From JBBDRJ01 sp963766295 (lineage in GTDB: Bacteria > Actinomycetota > JAICYB01): a stretch of 64,000 nt of DNA. A program made the translations under genes and the position numbers. How positions within the stretch are numbered: the first letter of the stretch is position 1; each line of letters begins with the position of its first letter. Under the pieces are notes generated by a model, which ran no database searches, was not told where the DNA came from, and worked only from the letters and a program-made list of their open reading frames with translations. The DNA is taken from assembly GCA_963766295.1 (NCBI GenBank), contig CAVXYW010000001.1, positions 1-64,000 of the forward strand, in the 5' to 3' direction. Below are positions 17,846 through 26,829 of this stretch, piece by piece.

Positions 17846-19114
17846 ATGCGCTTTCCGAAGCGACTTCCAATGTCTCGCCTCGGCCGAACGCGCCTCGGAG
17901 ACGGCATCGTGCGCGTCTTCGGCTACTGGAGAGCCGAACGGCGCACGATTCGCCATGGATTCGTTTCGCTCTTTGTCTCGACGATCGGTGACGTCGGCGC
18001 CGGAGTAGCCCTCGGAGCGATGACCGGGACGCTCGAGCGTCTTCCCGGTCTCCTTATCTTGATGCCCGCGGCCAACTCAGTTCGCGGTGGGATCTTCGGC
18101 GCGCTCTCTTCGCGTTTGGGTACGAGCATCCACACCGGACTCTTCGAGAGGACGGCTCGACGAGGAAGCTCTCTTTACCAAAACATCCTCTCGGCAACGG
18201 TGCTGACGTTTTCCGTTTCCTTCGTTCTCGGCGGGCTGACGAGAGGCGTCGCTCTTGCCCTCGGACTAACCAGCGTCAGCATCGTGGACCTCGTCGTAAT
18301 GTCCGTGCTCGGAGGGGCGATCGCGAGCGTGGTCGTAGGAACGTTCGCCGTGCTGCTGGCGCTTGCCGCGCACGCCTACGGCTGGGACCTCGACAGTGTG
18401 GCCACGCCGATCATCACGGCGATCGGGGACATGGTCACGATCCCCGCCCTGTACGCCGCGACCTTCGCGGTAGGCATCGACTGGGTCACCCCTGTCGCGT
18501 GCGGGGCCCTAACGGTTCTGACGCTCGCGCTGACCGTGATGGGCGTGCGCTCCCGGCTCCCCGAAGCACGCCGCGCCGTCCGCGAAAGCCTCCCCGTGCT
18601 GGTGGCAACGGGGACGATCTCACTTCTGGCTGGCGTGGTGATCCAAACGCGCATCGATCGCTTCATCGTCTTCCCGGCGATCCTCGTGCTGATTCCGCCT
18701 CTCATGACTGACACTGGTGCGCTCGCGGGGACTCTAAGTTCCCGGCTGGCCTCGAAGCTCCATCTAGGAGCACTCGAACCAAAGGGTTTCCCACACGGAC
18801 TCGCTCTGCTCGACACATCGATCGTGTTCCTGTTCGGGCTGTGGGTCTTCGCGCTGGTCTCCGTTGCTTCACACTTCGCTGCCGCTGCAATCGGTCTGGC
18901 CTCGCCGGGACTGGGGGCGATGCTCCAAGTAGGCATGCTGGCCGGTTTCATGGTCACGGCCGTCCTTGTCGTTCTCGCCTACTACGTGGCAATCGCGTCC
19001 TACCGCCTCGGCCTGGACCCCGATAACCATGGCATCCCGATCCTGACCAGCACGTCTGATCTCTTGGCCGTCATCGCGCTGATCATCGCTCTCGTCGTCG
19101 TGGGCTTGGCGTGA
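17846..19114 (+). CDS. MgtE-like divalent cation transporter, tandem SLC41 domains (COG1824 type)
   Basis: 422 residues made of two MgtE/SLC41 membrane domains in tandem: first around LLILMPAANSVRGGIFGALSS, second around ILVLIPPLMTDTGALAGTLSS, each the P-x-x-x(N/T)-x-GALSS signature. About ten hydrophobic segments. The soluble N and CBS domains of bacterial MgtE are absent, as in archaeal COG1824 proteins. GGAG precedes ATG 17846. The next gene, 29 bp downstream, encodes a PhoU/TrkA-C protein, the standard partner. Likely a Mg2+ or related cation transporter. Confidence 0.85.
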   Translation: MRFPKRLPMSRLGRTRLGDGIVRVFGYWRAERRTIRHGFVSLFVSTIGDVGAGVALGAMTGTLERLPGLLILMPAANSVRGGIFGALSSRLGTSIHTGLFERTARRGSSLYQNILSATVLTFSVSFVLGGLTRGVALALGLTSVSIVDLVVMSVLGGAIASVVVGTFAVLLALAAHAYGWDLDSVATPIITAIGDMVTIPALYAATFAVGIDWVTPVACGALTVLTLALTVMGVRSRLPEARRAVRESLPVLVATGTISLLAGVVIQTRIDRFIVFPAILVLIPPLMTDTGALAGTLSSRLASKLHLGALEPKGFPHGLALLDTSIVFLFGLWVFALVSVASHFAAAAIGLASPGLGAMLQVGMLAGFMVTAVLVVLAYYVAIASYRLGLDPDNHGIPILTSTSDLLAVIALIIALVVVGLA

Positions 19115-19143
19115 CAAGCCTTATCCTTTGGAGGACATAAGTA

Positions 19144-20361
19144 ATGGCCGAAGCCCCTAGACGCAACGTCAAAGAGCTCCTCGCGGAGTCGAAGGACACC
19201 TCGGAGTTGATGGTGGACCTCGCGTATGCCGCCGTCTTCTTCTCCGACCCCAAGCTCGCTGGTGAGGTCGACGATCTCGAAGAGCTGATGGGCCAGTACA
19301 GCCGTCAGTTGCGTGTCATCTCGATCCTGGCCGCCCGAAGTCTCGAAGACGCAGAAGCTCTCACCGATGTTCTGCATCTCGCGGGTTGCATCGAGCAGAT
19401 AGCCGATGCCGCGGTTGCGATCTCGCGAGTTGTTTCCATCGGCATGGGAATACCGAGCGTGCTGAAGCTGGACCTGACGCACGCGGATGAGATCTCGGGA
19501 CGCGTGCGCGTGCGAGCCGGAGCGCCGTGCGTTGGACGATCGCTCGAAGAACTGGAGTTGCCCACCGAAACGGGCATGTGGGTGATCGCCATCCGTCGCG
19601 GTTCCGAGTGGGACTTCGACCCCGACGGCGACACCGTCCTTGGTGAGGACGACGTCGTCCTCTTCCGCGGTCCCGAAGAGGGTGTCCAGCTCATCCGAAA
19701 GATGGTGGGCGCCCCGGTCTCCCTTCACCCCGACGATGAGGCGCCGGCGGCGATAGTCGATGAACCCGTTTACCCCGAGCTCGACCGTGCTGTCGACATC
19801 CTCATCGCGATGAAGAACACGGCAGAAGTCAGCGTCGGGCTGGCCTACTCCGCGTTGATGCTGCGCGAGCCCGCTCTGGCGGCCGAGGTCACGACGTTGG
19901 AGTCACGTTCGGATGAGCTGCAGAGCGAGCTCGAGTCCTGGGTGCTGAGAGCCACGGAGAATTCGCCGAATCCCGACGAGCTGAGAGGACTGCTTCGGAT
20001 CGCGTACGCGTCCGAAGCCATCTGCGATGCAGGGCGCTCGATGACACGACTGGTCGATCGCGGTGAGGACATGCACCCGATCGTTGCCGAGGCGATCGAA
20101 GCCTCCGATGCCGTTGCGGTCTCAGCGGTCGTGGAAGAAGGGGCCCTCGCTGCCGGGAAATCACTGCGCGAGATCTCCTTCAAAACAGAAACCGGCATGT
20201 CGGCGCTGGCGATCCAAAGGAACGGACGATGGATCTATCGGCCGGCCAAGCATTTTGTGCTGCGAGCGGGTGATCGAATCATCGCTACGGGACCAGAGGA
20301 CGGCGTCGAAGAGGTCGAAGCGCTCGTGCAAGCACCGGCTCCGGTTCCGGCCGAGGCTTAG
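19144..20361 (+). CDS. Tandem PhoU-TrkA_C regulatory protein (COG3273 type)
   Basis: 405 residues built as a duplicated unit: PhoU-like helices (~1-105), TrkA-C/RCK-C domain (~115-195, with GRVRVRAGAPCVGRSLEEL and ETGMWVIAIRRG), second PhoU-like (~215-310), second TrkA-C (~320-400, with GKSLREISFKTETGMSALAI). TrkA-C domains bind ligands, and this fusion accompanies MgtE-like permeases mainly in archaea. A strong GGAGG lies before ATG 19144. Probably a cytoplasmic gate or regulator of the upstream transporter. Confidence 0.85.
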   Translation: MAEAPRRNVKELLAESKDTSELMVDLAYAAVFFSDPKLAGEVDDLEELMGQYSRQLRVISILAARSLEDAEALTDVLHLAGCIEQIADAAVAISRVVSIGMGIPSVLKLDLTHADEISGRVRVRAGAPCVGRSLEELELPTETGMWVIAIRRGSEWDFDPDGDTVLGEDDVVLFRGPEEGVQLIRKMVGAPVSLHPDDEAPAAIVDEPVYPELDRAVDILIAMKNTAEVSVGLAYSALMLREPALAAEVTTLESRSDELQSELESWVLRATENSPNPDELRGLLRIAYASEAICDAGRSMTRLVDRGEDMHPIVAEAIEASDAVAVSAVVEEGALAAGKSLREISFKTETGMSALAIQRNGRWIYRPAKHFVLRAGDRIIATGPEDGVEEVEALVQAPAPVPAEA

Positions 20362-20362
20362 T

Positions 20363-21418
20363 TCAGCGCGCGGGCGCGAGTCCGTTCACGAAGTCGATTG
20401 CGATCTTGCGCGACGGTGCTACAACCCGTGCGAAACCGATGGCGCTTAGCAATCGGATCTCTACGCGATCGATGAAGTAGAGGATCCGTCCCTCTCCCGA
20501 CTGGAGGCGTATCGGGTTGCCTTCGTCGGTGCCCCACGGCGGTGCAAGCTGGGCGGTCGAACCGATCTCGACGATCGCCAGCTTTCTATCTTTGAGGAAC
20601 GTTTCCGAGAGGAACTGCGTGGGTTGGCCTTCGCCCGCGGTAATCGCAACGACCGCGGCGCGGTCCTCCTTCCAGCCAACGGGCGACGTGATCTTTAGTG
20701 GCGTGCGTTCCCGATCGCGGACGACCTCCGCAACCAACGTGCCCGTACGGACCAGGTCGGCGGCCTCAGGTTGAGTGACCTTCTCAGTGGCAGGATCCTT
20801 CCCTTCCAAGAGTCTTGATCCGGAAGCACTGTTCTCGGACGCATGTAGCGCCTCGATCAGCCGGACGGTGCGTCCCTCGATCGTCCAGATCTCTTGCAGG
20901 ACGATTCCCGTCGCATCAACGCAAGACTCGATCAGTTCATTCTTCGTCGGCGGCGCTAGCGCTTCGGGAGCCGGCTTGCGATAGGCGAACCAGGCGCACG
21001 TGCGGCCGGCGACGGTTCCGGAGCCGGTTGCACGTGCTTGGCCGGCGCGGGATGCGTCGCGCAGCGCGGCGAGCGACGCATCCCGCGCCGGCCCTCCCGG
21101 CGGACGCAAAACACCGAAGCTCGGTTGTCCGTCTTCGCCAAGCACCCACAGGTGATTGCGGGAGGTGACACGACCGGAACGGACCCGTCCGTTGAGGCCG
21201 CGCACCTCCACGCGCCCCCCATAGGGACGTCGCACCTCAACGACTTCAATGCTGACACGTACCCGAGAAGGCCTCGCGCGATCCTCGATCCGGTAAACAA
21301 CGTGATATCCGACGATCGCACGCTCGCGAAGATCGGGTGTTACCGATGAGCAAGCTCCGACCGTAATTGCCGAGAGAACGAACAAAGCTACGAGTGACCG
21401 ATGTCGGCTTCGCTTCAC
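20363..21418 (-). CDS. Predicted lipoprotein of unknown function
   Basis: About 351 residues. From GTG 21418 the protein starts KRSRHRSLVALFVLSA and reaches a lipobox at TVGAC, so it should be a lipid-anchored extracytoplasmic protein; a GTG seven codons earlier is an alternative start. The mature part is beta-rich with no motif I recognise. A 20-bp perfect inverted repeat lies inside the gene. It follows the LivG gene by about 30 bp on the same strand, so it may be co-transcribed with the importer. Confidence 0.65.
   Translation of the reverse strand: MKRSRHRSLVALFVLSAITVGACSSVTPDLRERAIVGYHVVYRIEDRARPSRVRVSIEVVEVRRPYGGRVEVRGLNGRVRSGRVTSRNHLWVLGEDGQPSFGVLRPPGGPARDASLAALRDASRAGQARATGSGTVAGRTCAWFAYRKPAPEALAPPTKNELIESCVDATGIVLQEIWTIEGRTVRLIEALHASENSASGSRLLEGKDPATEKVTQPEAADLVRTGTLVAEVVRDRERTPLKITSPVGWKEDRAAVVAITAGEGQPTQFLSETFLKDRKLAIVEIGSTAQLAPPWGTDEGNPIRLQSGEGRILYFIDRVEIRLLSAIGFARVVAPSRKIAIDFVNGLAPAR
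21041..21092 (-). repeat. Perfect 20-bp inverted repeat inside the lipoprotein gene
   Basis: Arms 21041-21060 and 21073-21092 are exact reverse complements around a 12-base loop. The arms are translated on the minus strand as ARDAS...RDASRAG, so the hairpin is compatible with coding. Confidence 0.9.
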
Positions 21419-21449
21419 GGGTTGGAGTTCGAGCCGCACTTGAAGTGTC

Positions 21450-22379
21450 TTAGCGACGGCGTGCGGTCGGCCGTTTCGCCACGGGACGGCGTTTCGCTAC
21501 GGGACGGGGCGTAATCTTTCCTTTCCGTTTCTTCGAGAGCGCTCCGGAGCGCCCGACCACTCGCTCGTCGGTGCCGAGATATGCCTCGATCACTCGGTGG
21601 TCGTTGGTGACCTGTTTGGGTGTCCCGCGCGCGATGATGCGTCCGGTCTCCATGGCGATCAATTCGTCGGCGACTCCTGTAACCAGCGGCATGTCGTGCT
21701 CCACGAGCAGCATCGTGCACCCCGTGGCCTTCTGTACGCGGCGCAGCAGCGGGCCCAGAGCCTCGGTTTCACGTTGCGCGATACCGGACGAAGGTTCGTC
21801 CAACAAGAGAACGGTCGGTTCGTGCGCAAGCACGCAGGCCAGATCGACGATGCGCCGTGAGCCTGTTGAAAGCTCGGAGATGAACTTGTCGTGAAATGCT
21901 CCGAGATGAAGCAACTCGATCAATTCCTCGACGCGCTTCGTGACTTCGCGCTCGGCAGTCCAAACCCAGGGAAGACCAAGCACCGTCGAGATCGGCCCTT
22001 GCGTCTTCACCTTCCGCTCCAGCGCGCAAGCGAGCGTCTCGGCAACGGTGAGCGACGAGAAGAGCTTCGCGTCCTGGAAGGAACGGCCAAGACCGACCCG
22101 CGATCTCTCGGCCGGCGGGAAGCCGGTGATGTCCTTTGAGCCCAAGGTGATCGTGCCGTGTTGATGAGTGACGAAGCCGCAGATCGAATCGAAGAGAGTC
22201 GTTTTCCCCGCGCCGTTCGGCCCGATAAGACCGAGAACCTCACCGCGATTTACGTCGAAGGACACATCGTCGACGGCAACGACACCACCGAACGCAACAC
22301 TCACGCCTTTGACCGAGAGCACGACATCCTCCTTGGGCGCTCGCTTCGAAGCGCGCTTGCCATTCACGGCCGGGGTCAT
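21450..22379 (-). CDS. livG: Branched-chain amino acid-type ABC transporter ATP-binding protein (LivG)
   Basis: 309 residues. Walker A GPNGAGKTT, the LivG-type long insert after the Q-loop (GLGRSFQDAKLFSSLTV), signature ELSTGSRR (in place of LSGGQ), Walker B VLLLDEPSSGIA and H-loop LLVEHDM. The C-terminus has a ~30-residue Lys/Arg/Pro tail (KKRKGKITPRPVAKRRP) not needed by the fold. The start overlaps the MFS-LivF stop (ATGA). It acts at the inner face of the membrane with the LivF domain of the upstream fusion and the LivHM permease. Confidence 0.92.
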   Translation of the reverse strand: MTPAVNGKRASKRAPKEDVVLSVKGVSVAFGGVVAVDDVSFDVNRGEVLGLIGPNGAGKTTLFDSICGFVTHQHGTITLGSKDITGFPPAERSRVGLGRSFQDAKLFSSLTVAETLACALERKVKTQGPISTVLGLPWVWTAEREVTKRVEELIELLHLGAFHDKFISELSTGSRRIVDLACVLAHEPTVLLLDEPSSGIAQRETEALGPLLRRVQKATGCTMLLVEHDMPLVTGVADELIAMETGRIIARGTPKQVTNDHRVIEAYLGTDERVVGRSGALSKKRKGKITPRPVAKRRPVAKRPTARRR

Positions 22380-24599
22380 CGCTTCTTCCGCCCGCCGATC
22401 AAGCTCCCGGCGCCTTCGAGGAACACAGATCGCAAGATGTCGCGCCGGTTCAGGAGCTCTTCGGTCGATCCGTTGAAACGGATCTCACCCTTCTCCATGA
22501 AGTACGCGTGGCGCGCTACCGTGAGCGCGACATTCACCGACTGCTCGACCAGGATCACAGTCGTGCCGGACTGATGGATGTCCTCGACGATGTGCAGCAA
22601 CTGCTGCACGATCACCGGCGCCAGGCCGAGTGACAGCTCGTCGATCATGAGAAGCCGCGGCTTGGCGATGAAAGCCTGGGCAAGCGAGAGCATCTGTTGC
22701 TCGCCGCCGGACAAGCTTCCGGCCTGTTGATCTCGTCGTTGTTCCAAAATGGGGAAGATCTCGAAAACGCGTCGGCGCGCTTCCTGCACGTACTCGCGGT
22801 CCTTGTCGTAGAGCCAAGCCGCCATCTCGAGGTTCTCGTGGACCGACAGCGTCGGAAAGATCGACTTCCCGCCCGGCATCAGGATGATTCCGAGTGCTGC
22901 GGTCTCCTCCGGCTCCAGATGCGTGATGTCGTTGCCGTCGAAGTACACGACTCCGCGTCGCGGATGGACTAAACCCGACACCGCCTTTAGTAGCGTCGAT
23001 TTGCCGGCCCCATTCGTCCCGAGCAGGGCGACCAGCTCACCCTGCTGCACATCGAAGTTGACGCCGAACAGCACCTGCGTGTCGTCGTAGGCGACGTCAA
23101 CGTCTTGCACGGTGAGCAGCGAATGCTCACCTTGGGCGAGACGCTCGTTTCGCAATCTCGCCTCCGTTCCGAGGACCTGGAACGAACGAGCGACGTCGGC
23201 GTTTGCGAAGCGCGCCGCCGATGCAAGGACCAATCCCCCGGCGGCGAGGATCATCGCGGACGTGAACAGCGCCCATCGGATGCCCGGCCCATCGGCGATG
23301 GCCCCGATGATCGGGGTGGCGACGATGCCGAGTGTCACGAAGAAGCCGGCGTAGCTGAACCCCATGGTGCGGATCTTGGCCGGCGACACGAAGCCGACGA
23401 TCGTGAGGTATGCAGGAGCCCAGAAAGCGATAAGCGACGAGACCAGACAAAGGATCACGATCGCCGACGCAAGGTTCGGAGCCAGCGAGTACAGCGCAAG
23501 GCTCAGCCCCAGGGCCGACACGGAGAAACCGAAGAACAGAGTCACGTGGGACATCGACTTCGTGCGGACGAGGCGGTCGGTGATCCGGCCGCCGATCACA
23601 ACCGAAAGCAGATGCGAACGGAGCCACGCCCGAAGCGATCACTCCTCGGCCGAGCTCGTTGACGCCGAAGACTTCGTCCAGATAGATGTTCGAGTAGACG
23701 GCAAAGGCCAGAGCTCCCATGCCTGTGAAGAAGGACCCGATGAAGATCCGTTTCATCGTGGGAACCGAGTACAGCCAGCGGATCGCGCGTCCGAACGGAA
23801 TGTTCGGCTCGTCCACCGCGAGAAGCGCCGACTCGCGGTCGTCCATGATCCCGCGCACCGGCTCGCGCATCTTCGTCGTGACGTAGGCGAGTACAAAAGT
23901 CGGTATCGCCAGGAAGAAGAACGCGTAGCGCCAGCCGAGCATGTGAGCGATCAGCCCGGCGAGCGCAGGCGCAAAGATCGCCGCCCAGGCATCGGCCGAC
24001 CTATGGACGCTAAACACGCGGCCGCGAACGGCCGGCGGGTAGTAATCGGTCAGCAGCGACGGATGCACGGCGCCGCTGATGAGCTTGCCGGTGCCGGACC
24101 CCAGGCGGAAGAGGACGAGCACGCCTACGACGGTGGCCAGACCGGTGGAGAAAGCGAAGATCCCCCAGACGATCGCGCCCATCCACGCAAGGCGCACGCG
24201 ATTCGAACGGTCGCCGAGCCATCCGATGAGAGGTATGGCCAGTCCAACGAGTGCGGGCAACGCGCGGATCGTTCCTAGTTCGGCATTGGACAAACCGAAG
24301 GCGTCGCGGATCTCCGGACCGAGGATCGCCAGCGCCGCGATATCGAACTCGTCGACAAGGTTCAGCCCGAACAGGACGAGGAGCGGAAACAGGTCATGGC
24401 CGCGAAGCTCGGGCGCGAACCGCAACAGGATCCTGTCGGCAAAAGAAGCGCGCCCATCGACGGCAGGCGCCGGCTTCTCGCTCTTCCGCAACCGAGCAGG
24501 AGAGGGTGTTGGTGTCGATCTTGCTTTTGCTTTCGCCTTCGCCTTGGACTTCACCGCCGGCTTTCGGGCTGCGGCTTTGGCTTTCGGTTTGGCCTTCAT
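22376..24599 (-). CDS. MFS transporter fused to LivF-type ABC ATPase (single-base frameshift near 23602)
   Basis: A Lys/Ala-rich start (~30 residues) leads into a 12-helix major facilitator domain (FGLSNAELGTIRALPALVGLAIPLIGWLGDRSNR is the loop 2-3 region). A linker and a complete LivF domain follow: Walker A GTNGAGKST, signature LSGGEQQML, Walker B LLMIDELSLGLAP, H-loop ILVEQSV. The frame breaks after GVAPFASAF; dropping one base of the CC pair at 23602-23603 rejoins VVIGGRITDRLVR. The span is 2224 bp, one over a codon multiple. ATGA overlaps link it to the LivHM gene before it and LivG after it, so the fusion sits inside a transporter operon. Confidence 0.8.
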
Positions 24600-26707
24600 G
24601 GCAGCTCACTTGCTCCGACGAGGGCCTCGGGTGGCGGAGCCTTGGCCACTTCTTCGGTTCGCTTGTCGGCAACGAGACTCGGAACGGAGATCTTGTGCTT
24701 GTCGGCGAACCGCCGGAGCACGCGATCGCGCACCCGGAAAACGATCTCACCGAGCCCACCGGGAAAGAGCAGCAGCAGGACCAGCATGCCGAACCCCGTA
24801 GCGAGGAATTGGTACTCGGCGGTCATGTAGAACTGGATGCTGCGCACGTAAACAGCGCCGATAACTGCGCCGGTCATCGAGCCCATCCCACCGATGACGA
24901 CCATGGAGAAGATCGCAAGCGAGTATTCGGCCGCGAATCGATCGGATCGCAAAGCCTGCTGGTGATAAGCAAGCAATCCGCCGGCAAGGGCAGCGAAGAA
25001 CCCGGAGAGCGCAAAAGCCGAGATCTTGGCGCTGATCGGACGAACCCCGAGCGCTTGCGCGTGCATCTCGTTGTCCCGCAACGCGATGAAGTTCCTCCCG
25101 AGGCGAGTGCGACGGATGTTTCGTCCGGCGAAGATGGCCAGGATCACACCAATCAAGCACACGTAATAGAACGCGAACTCCGACGTGACGTCGATGCCGA
25201 GGACACTCGGGCGGACGATCGCACCGACCGGCGTGAGAACCTCCCACTGAAGGATCCAGCTTTGAGCGGCCACGGCGAAGGCCAGAGTGGTAACGCCCAA
25301 GAAGAGACCACGGATGCGCAACGCGGGTAAACCGATGAGGACGGCGGCAACGGCGCCGGCCAAGCCCGCCGCCAACAGAACGAAGAAGAAGTTGGGCGCG
25401 TCGTCCGGCGTAACTGCACGCGTCACCAGCTTTCCGGCCAGCATCGCGCCGATACCGACGAACGCCCAATGGCCGAGAGAAACGTTCCCGCTCCAGCCGG
25501 TCAGCATCACGAGCGAGATGCCGACCATCGCGTAGATGAGGATCGCGGAGGCCAAGCTCGTATCCGAAGCGCTCAGGAAGAACGGGATCACCGACACGAC
25601 CAGCGCGACGAAGGCAAGGATGGCGATCTGCGCGTTGCGGATCTGAGGCAGTCTCCTGAGCTCGCGCGGCGTTCGCCTGATCTCTTGAACCGCGCGCCAG
25701 GTCGAGGCCCCAGGGTCCACCCGACCCAGACGGTTGCGTTGCAGGAGCAAGGCGACAACGATGACGCCGAGAAGGAACCCATCCACCGGGCCGGTGTTGC
25801 CGAACGAGAAGAACAGTGTTTGCTCGGCCATCGTTATCACCAGCGACGCAACAACGGCGATGGGCAGACTCTCCATCCGGGCGATTACAGCCGCTGCCAG
25901 GGCTCTCAGAATTAACCCTTGTCCGGCGATCGCCCCGAGCTGGAAGCCCAGGATCGGCGCGCGAAGGATCGCGGTTATCGCCGACAGCAGACCGGCCATC
26001 GCCCAGACGATCAACGACACCCGGCTCACTCGAACTCCCAGCAGGCGGGCACGCTCGGAGTTCTCCGCCGCAGCACGCGATGCGATCCCGTACCGGGTGA
26101 ATCGGAAGAAGAGCGCAAGGCCGATGAGGACCACCGGCCCAACTATCAGGACGATGAAGTGGTCCGCCGTGAAGTTCACGTTGCCGAACTCGAATTCAAC
26201 GCCCCACGGGCTCTCGAGCTTGGTCGAGAACTGCGTTGCGGCCACGTCTCCTTCGATCCAACCTGGGAGGGCAAGCTCAAGAGCTCCGAGGATCTGCGCG
26301 ACACCGATGGTGGCCACGGTCAGGATCAGCCGCGGCGCGTTCCGGAACCGCCGGATCACCCCGAACTCAACTATGAGGCTCGTGATGATGGCCGCGGCCA
26401 AGCCTGCCAGCACCGCAAAGACGTAAGGAACCTCGTAAACGGTGAACAGCTCGGCCGCCAGGACCGCAGCGAACGCCCCCAACTCCCCTTGCGCGAAGTT
26501 GATGATTCGGTTCGTCCTGTAGACGAGGACGAGGCCGATCGCGATCAGCGAGTACAGGAGGCCGACGACGATTCCCTGCAGGTAAAGGCCGTTGGGGACG
26601 TCGGAAGTATCCGTTATGGCCGGGAAGATGACCTTGCCGAACAGAACTACGACGGCGAATCCGCCAAGGAAAGCACCGGCGCCGCCGAGCACGCGTCGGT
26701 CGACCAT
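24596..26707 (-). CDS. Fused branched-chain amino acid ABC permease (LivH-LivM)
   Basis: 703 residues containing two permease halves. The LivH-like half (~1-330) has YSLIAIGLVLVYRTNRIINFAQGELG; the LivM-like half (~360-690) has LTGWSGNVSLGHWAFVGIGA and GGMGSMTGAVIGA. Usually these are two genes. Start ATG 26707 has a GGGGAGGGG site just before it; a longer frame to 26761 runs into the operator palindrome. The stop overlaps the next gene (ATGA). It forms the membrane channel for the MFS-LivF/LivG system. Confidence 0.9.
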   Translation of the reverse strand: MVDRRVLGGAGAFLGGFAVVVLFGKVIFPAITDTSDVPNGLYLQGIVVGLLYSLIAIGLVLVYRTNRIINFAQGELGAFAAVLAAELFTVYEVPYVFAVLAGLAAAIITSLIVEFGVIRRFRNAPRLILTVATIGVAQILGALELALPGWIEGDVAATQFSTKLESPWGVEFEFGNVNFTADHFIVLIVGPVVLIGLALFFRFTRYGIASRAAAENSERARLLGVRVSRVSLIVWAMAGLLSAITAILRAPILGFQLGAIAGQGLILRALAAAVIARMESLPIAVVASLVITMAEQTLFFSFGNTGPVDGFLLGVIVVALLLQRNRLGRVDPGASTWRAVQEIRRTPRELRRLPQIRNAQIAILAFVALVVSVIPFFLSASDTSLASAILIYAMVGISLVMLTGWSGNVSLGHWAFVGIGAMLAGKLVTRAVTPDDAPNFFFVLLAAGLAGAVAAVLIGLPALRIRGLFLGVTTLAFAVAAQSWILQWEVLTPVGAIVRPSVLGIDVTSEFAFYYVCLIGVILAIFAGRNIRRTRLGRNFIALRDNEMHAQALGVRPISAKISAFALSGFFAALAGGLLAYHQQALRSDRFAAEYSLAIFSMVVIGGMGSMTGAVIGAVYVRSIQFYMTAEYQFLATGFGMLVLLLLFPGGLGEIVFRVRDRVLRRFADKHKISVPSLVADKRTEEVAKAPPPEALVGASELP

Positions 26708-26744
26708 TTCCCCTCCCCGGAAAACGTGAACTTGCTTGATCCCG

Positions 26745-26794
26745 GCGATTCTCCGCGTCACTTGACGCGTCAGTCAATTGACGCGGAGAATCGC
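26745..26794. promoter_or_regulatory. Nested palindromic operator between the liv operon and the divergent binding protein
   Basis: Perfect 16-bp arms (26745-26760 and 26779-26794) enclose two further perfect 10-bp palindromes, TGACGCGTCA (26763-26772) and GTCAATTGAC (26773-26782). TGAC/GTCA half-sites recur five times. The placement between divergent starts (26707 and 26830) fits a dimeric regulator such as a TetR or GntR protein; which one is unknown. Confidence 0.7.
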
Positions 26795-26829
26795 GCCGGG
26801 CGCATCACCGGGCGAAGGGAACCGTATCT

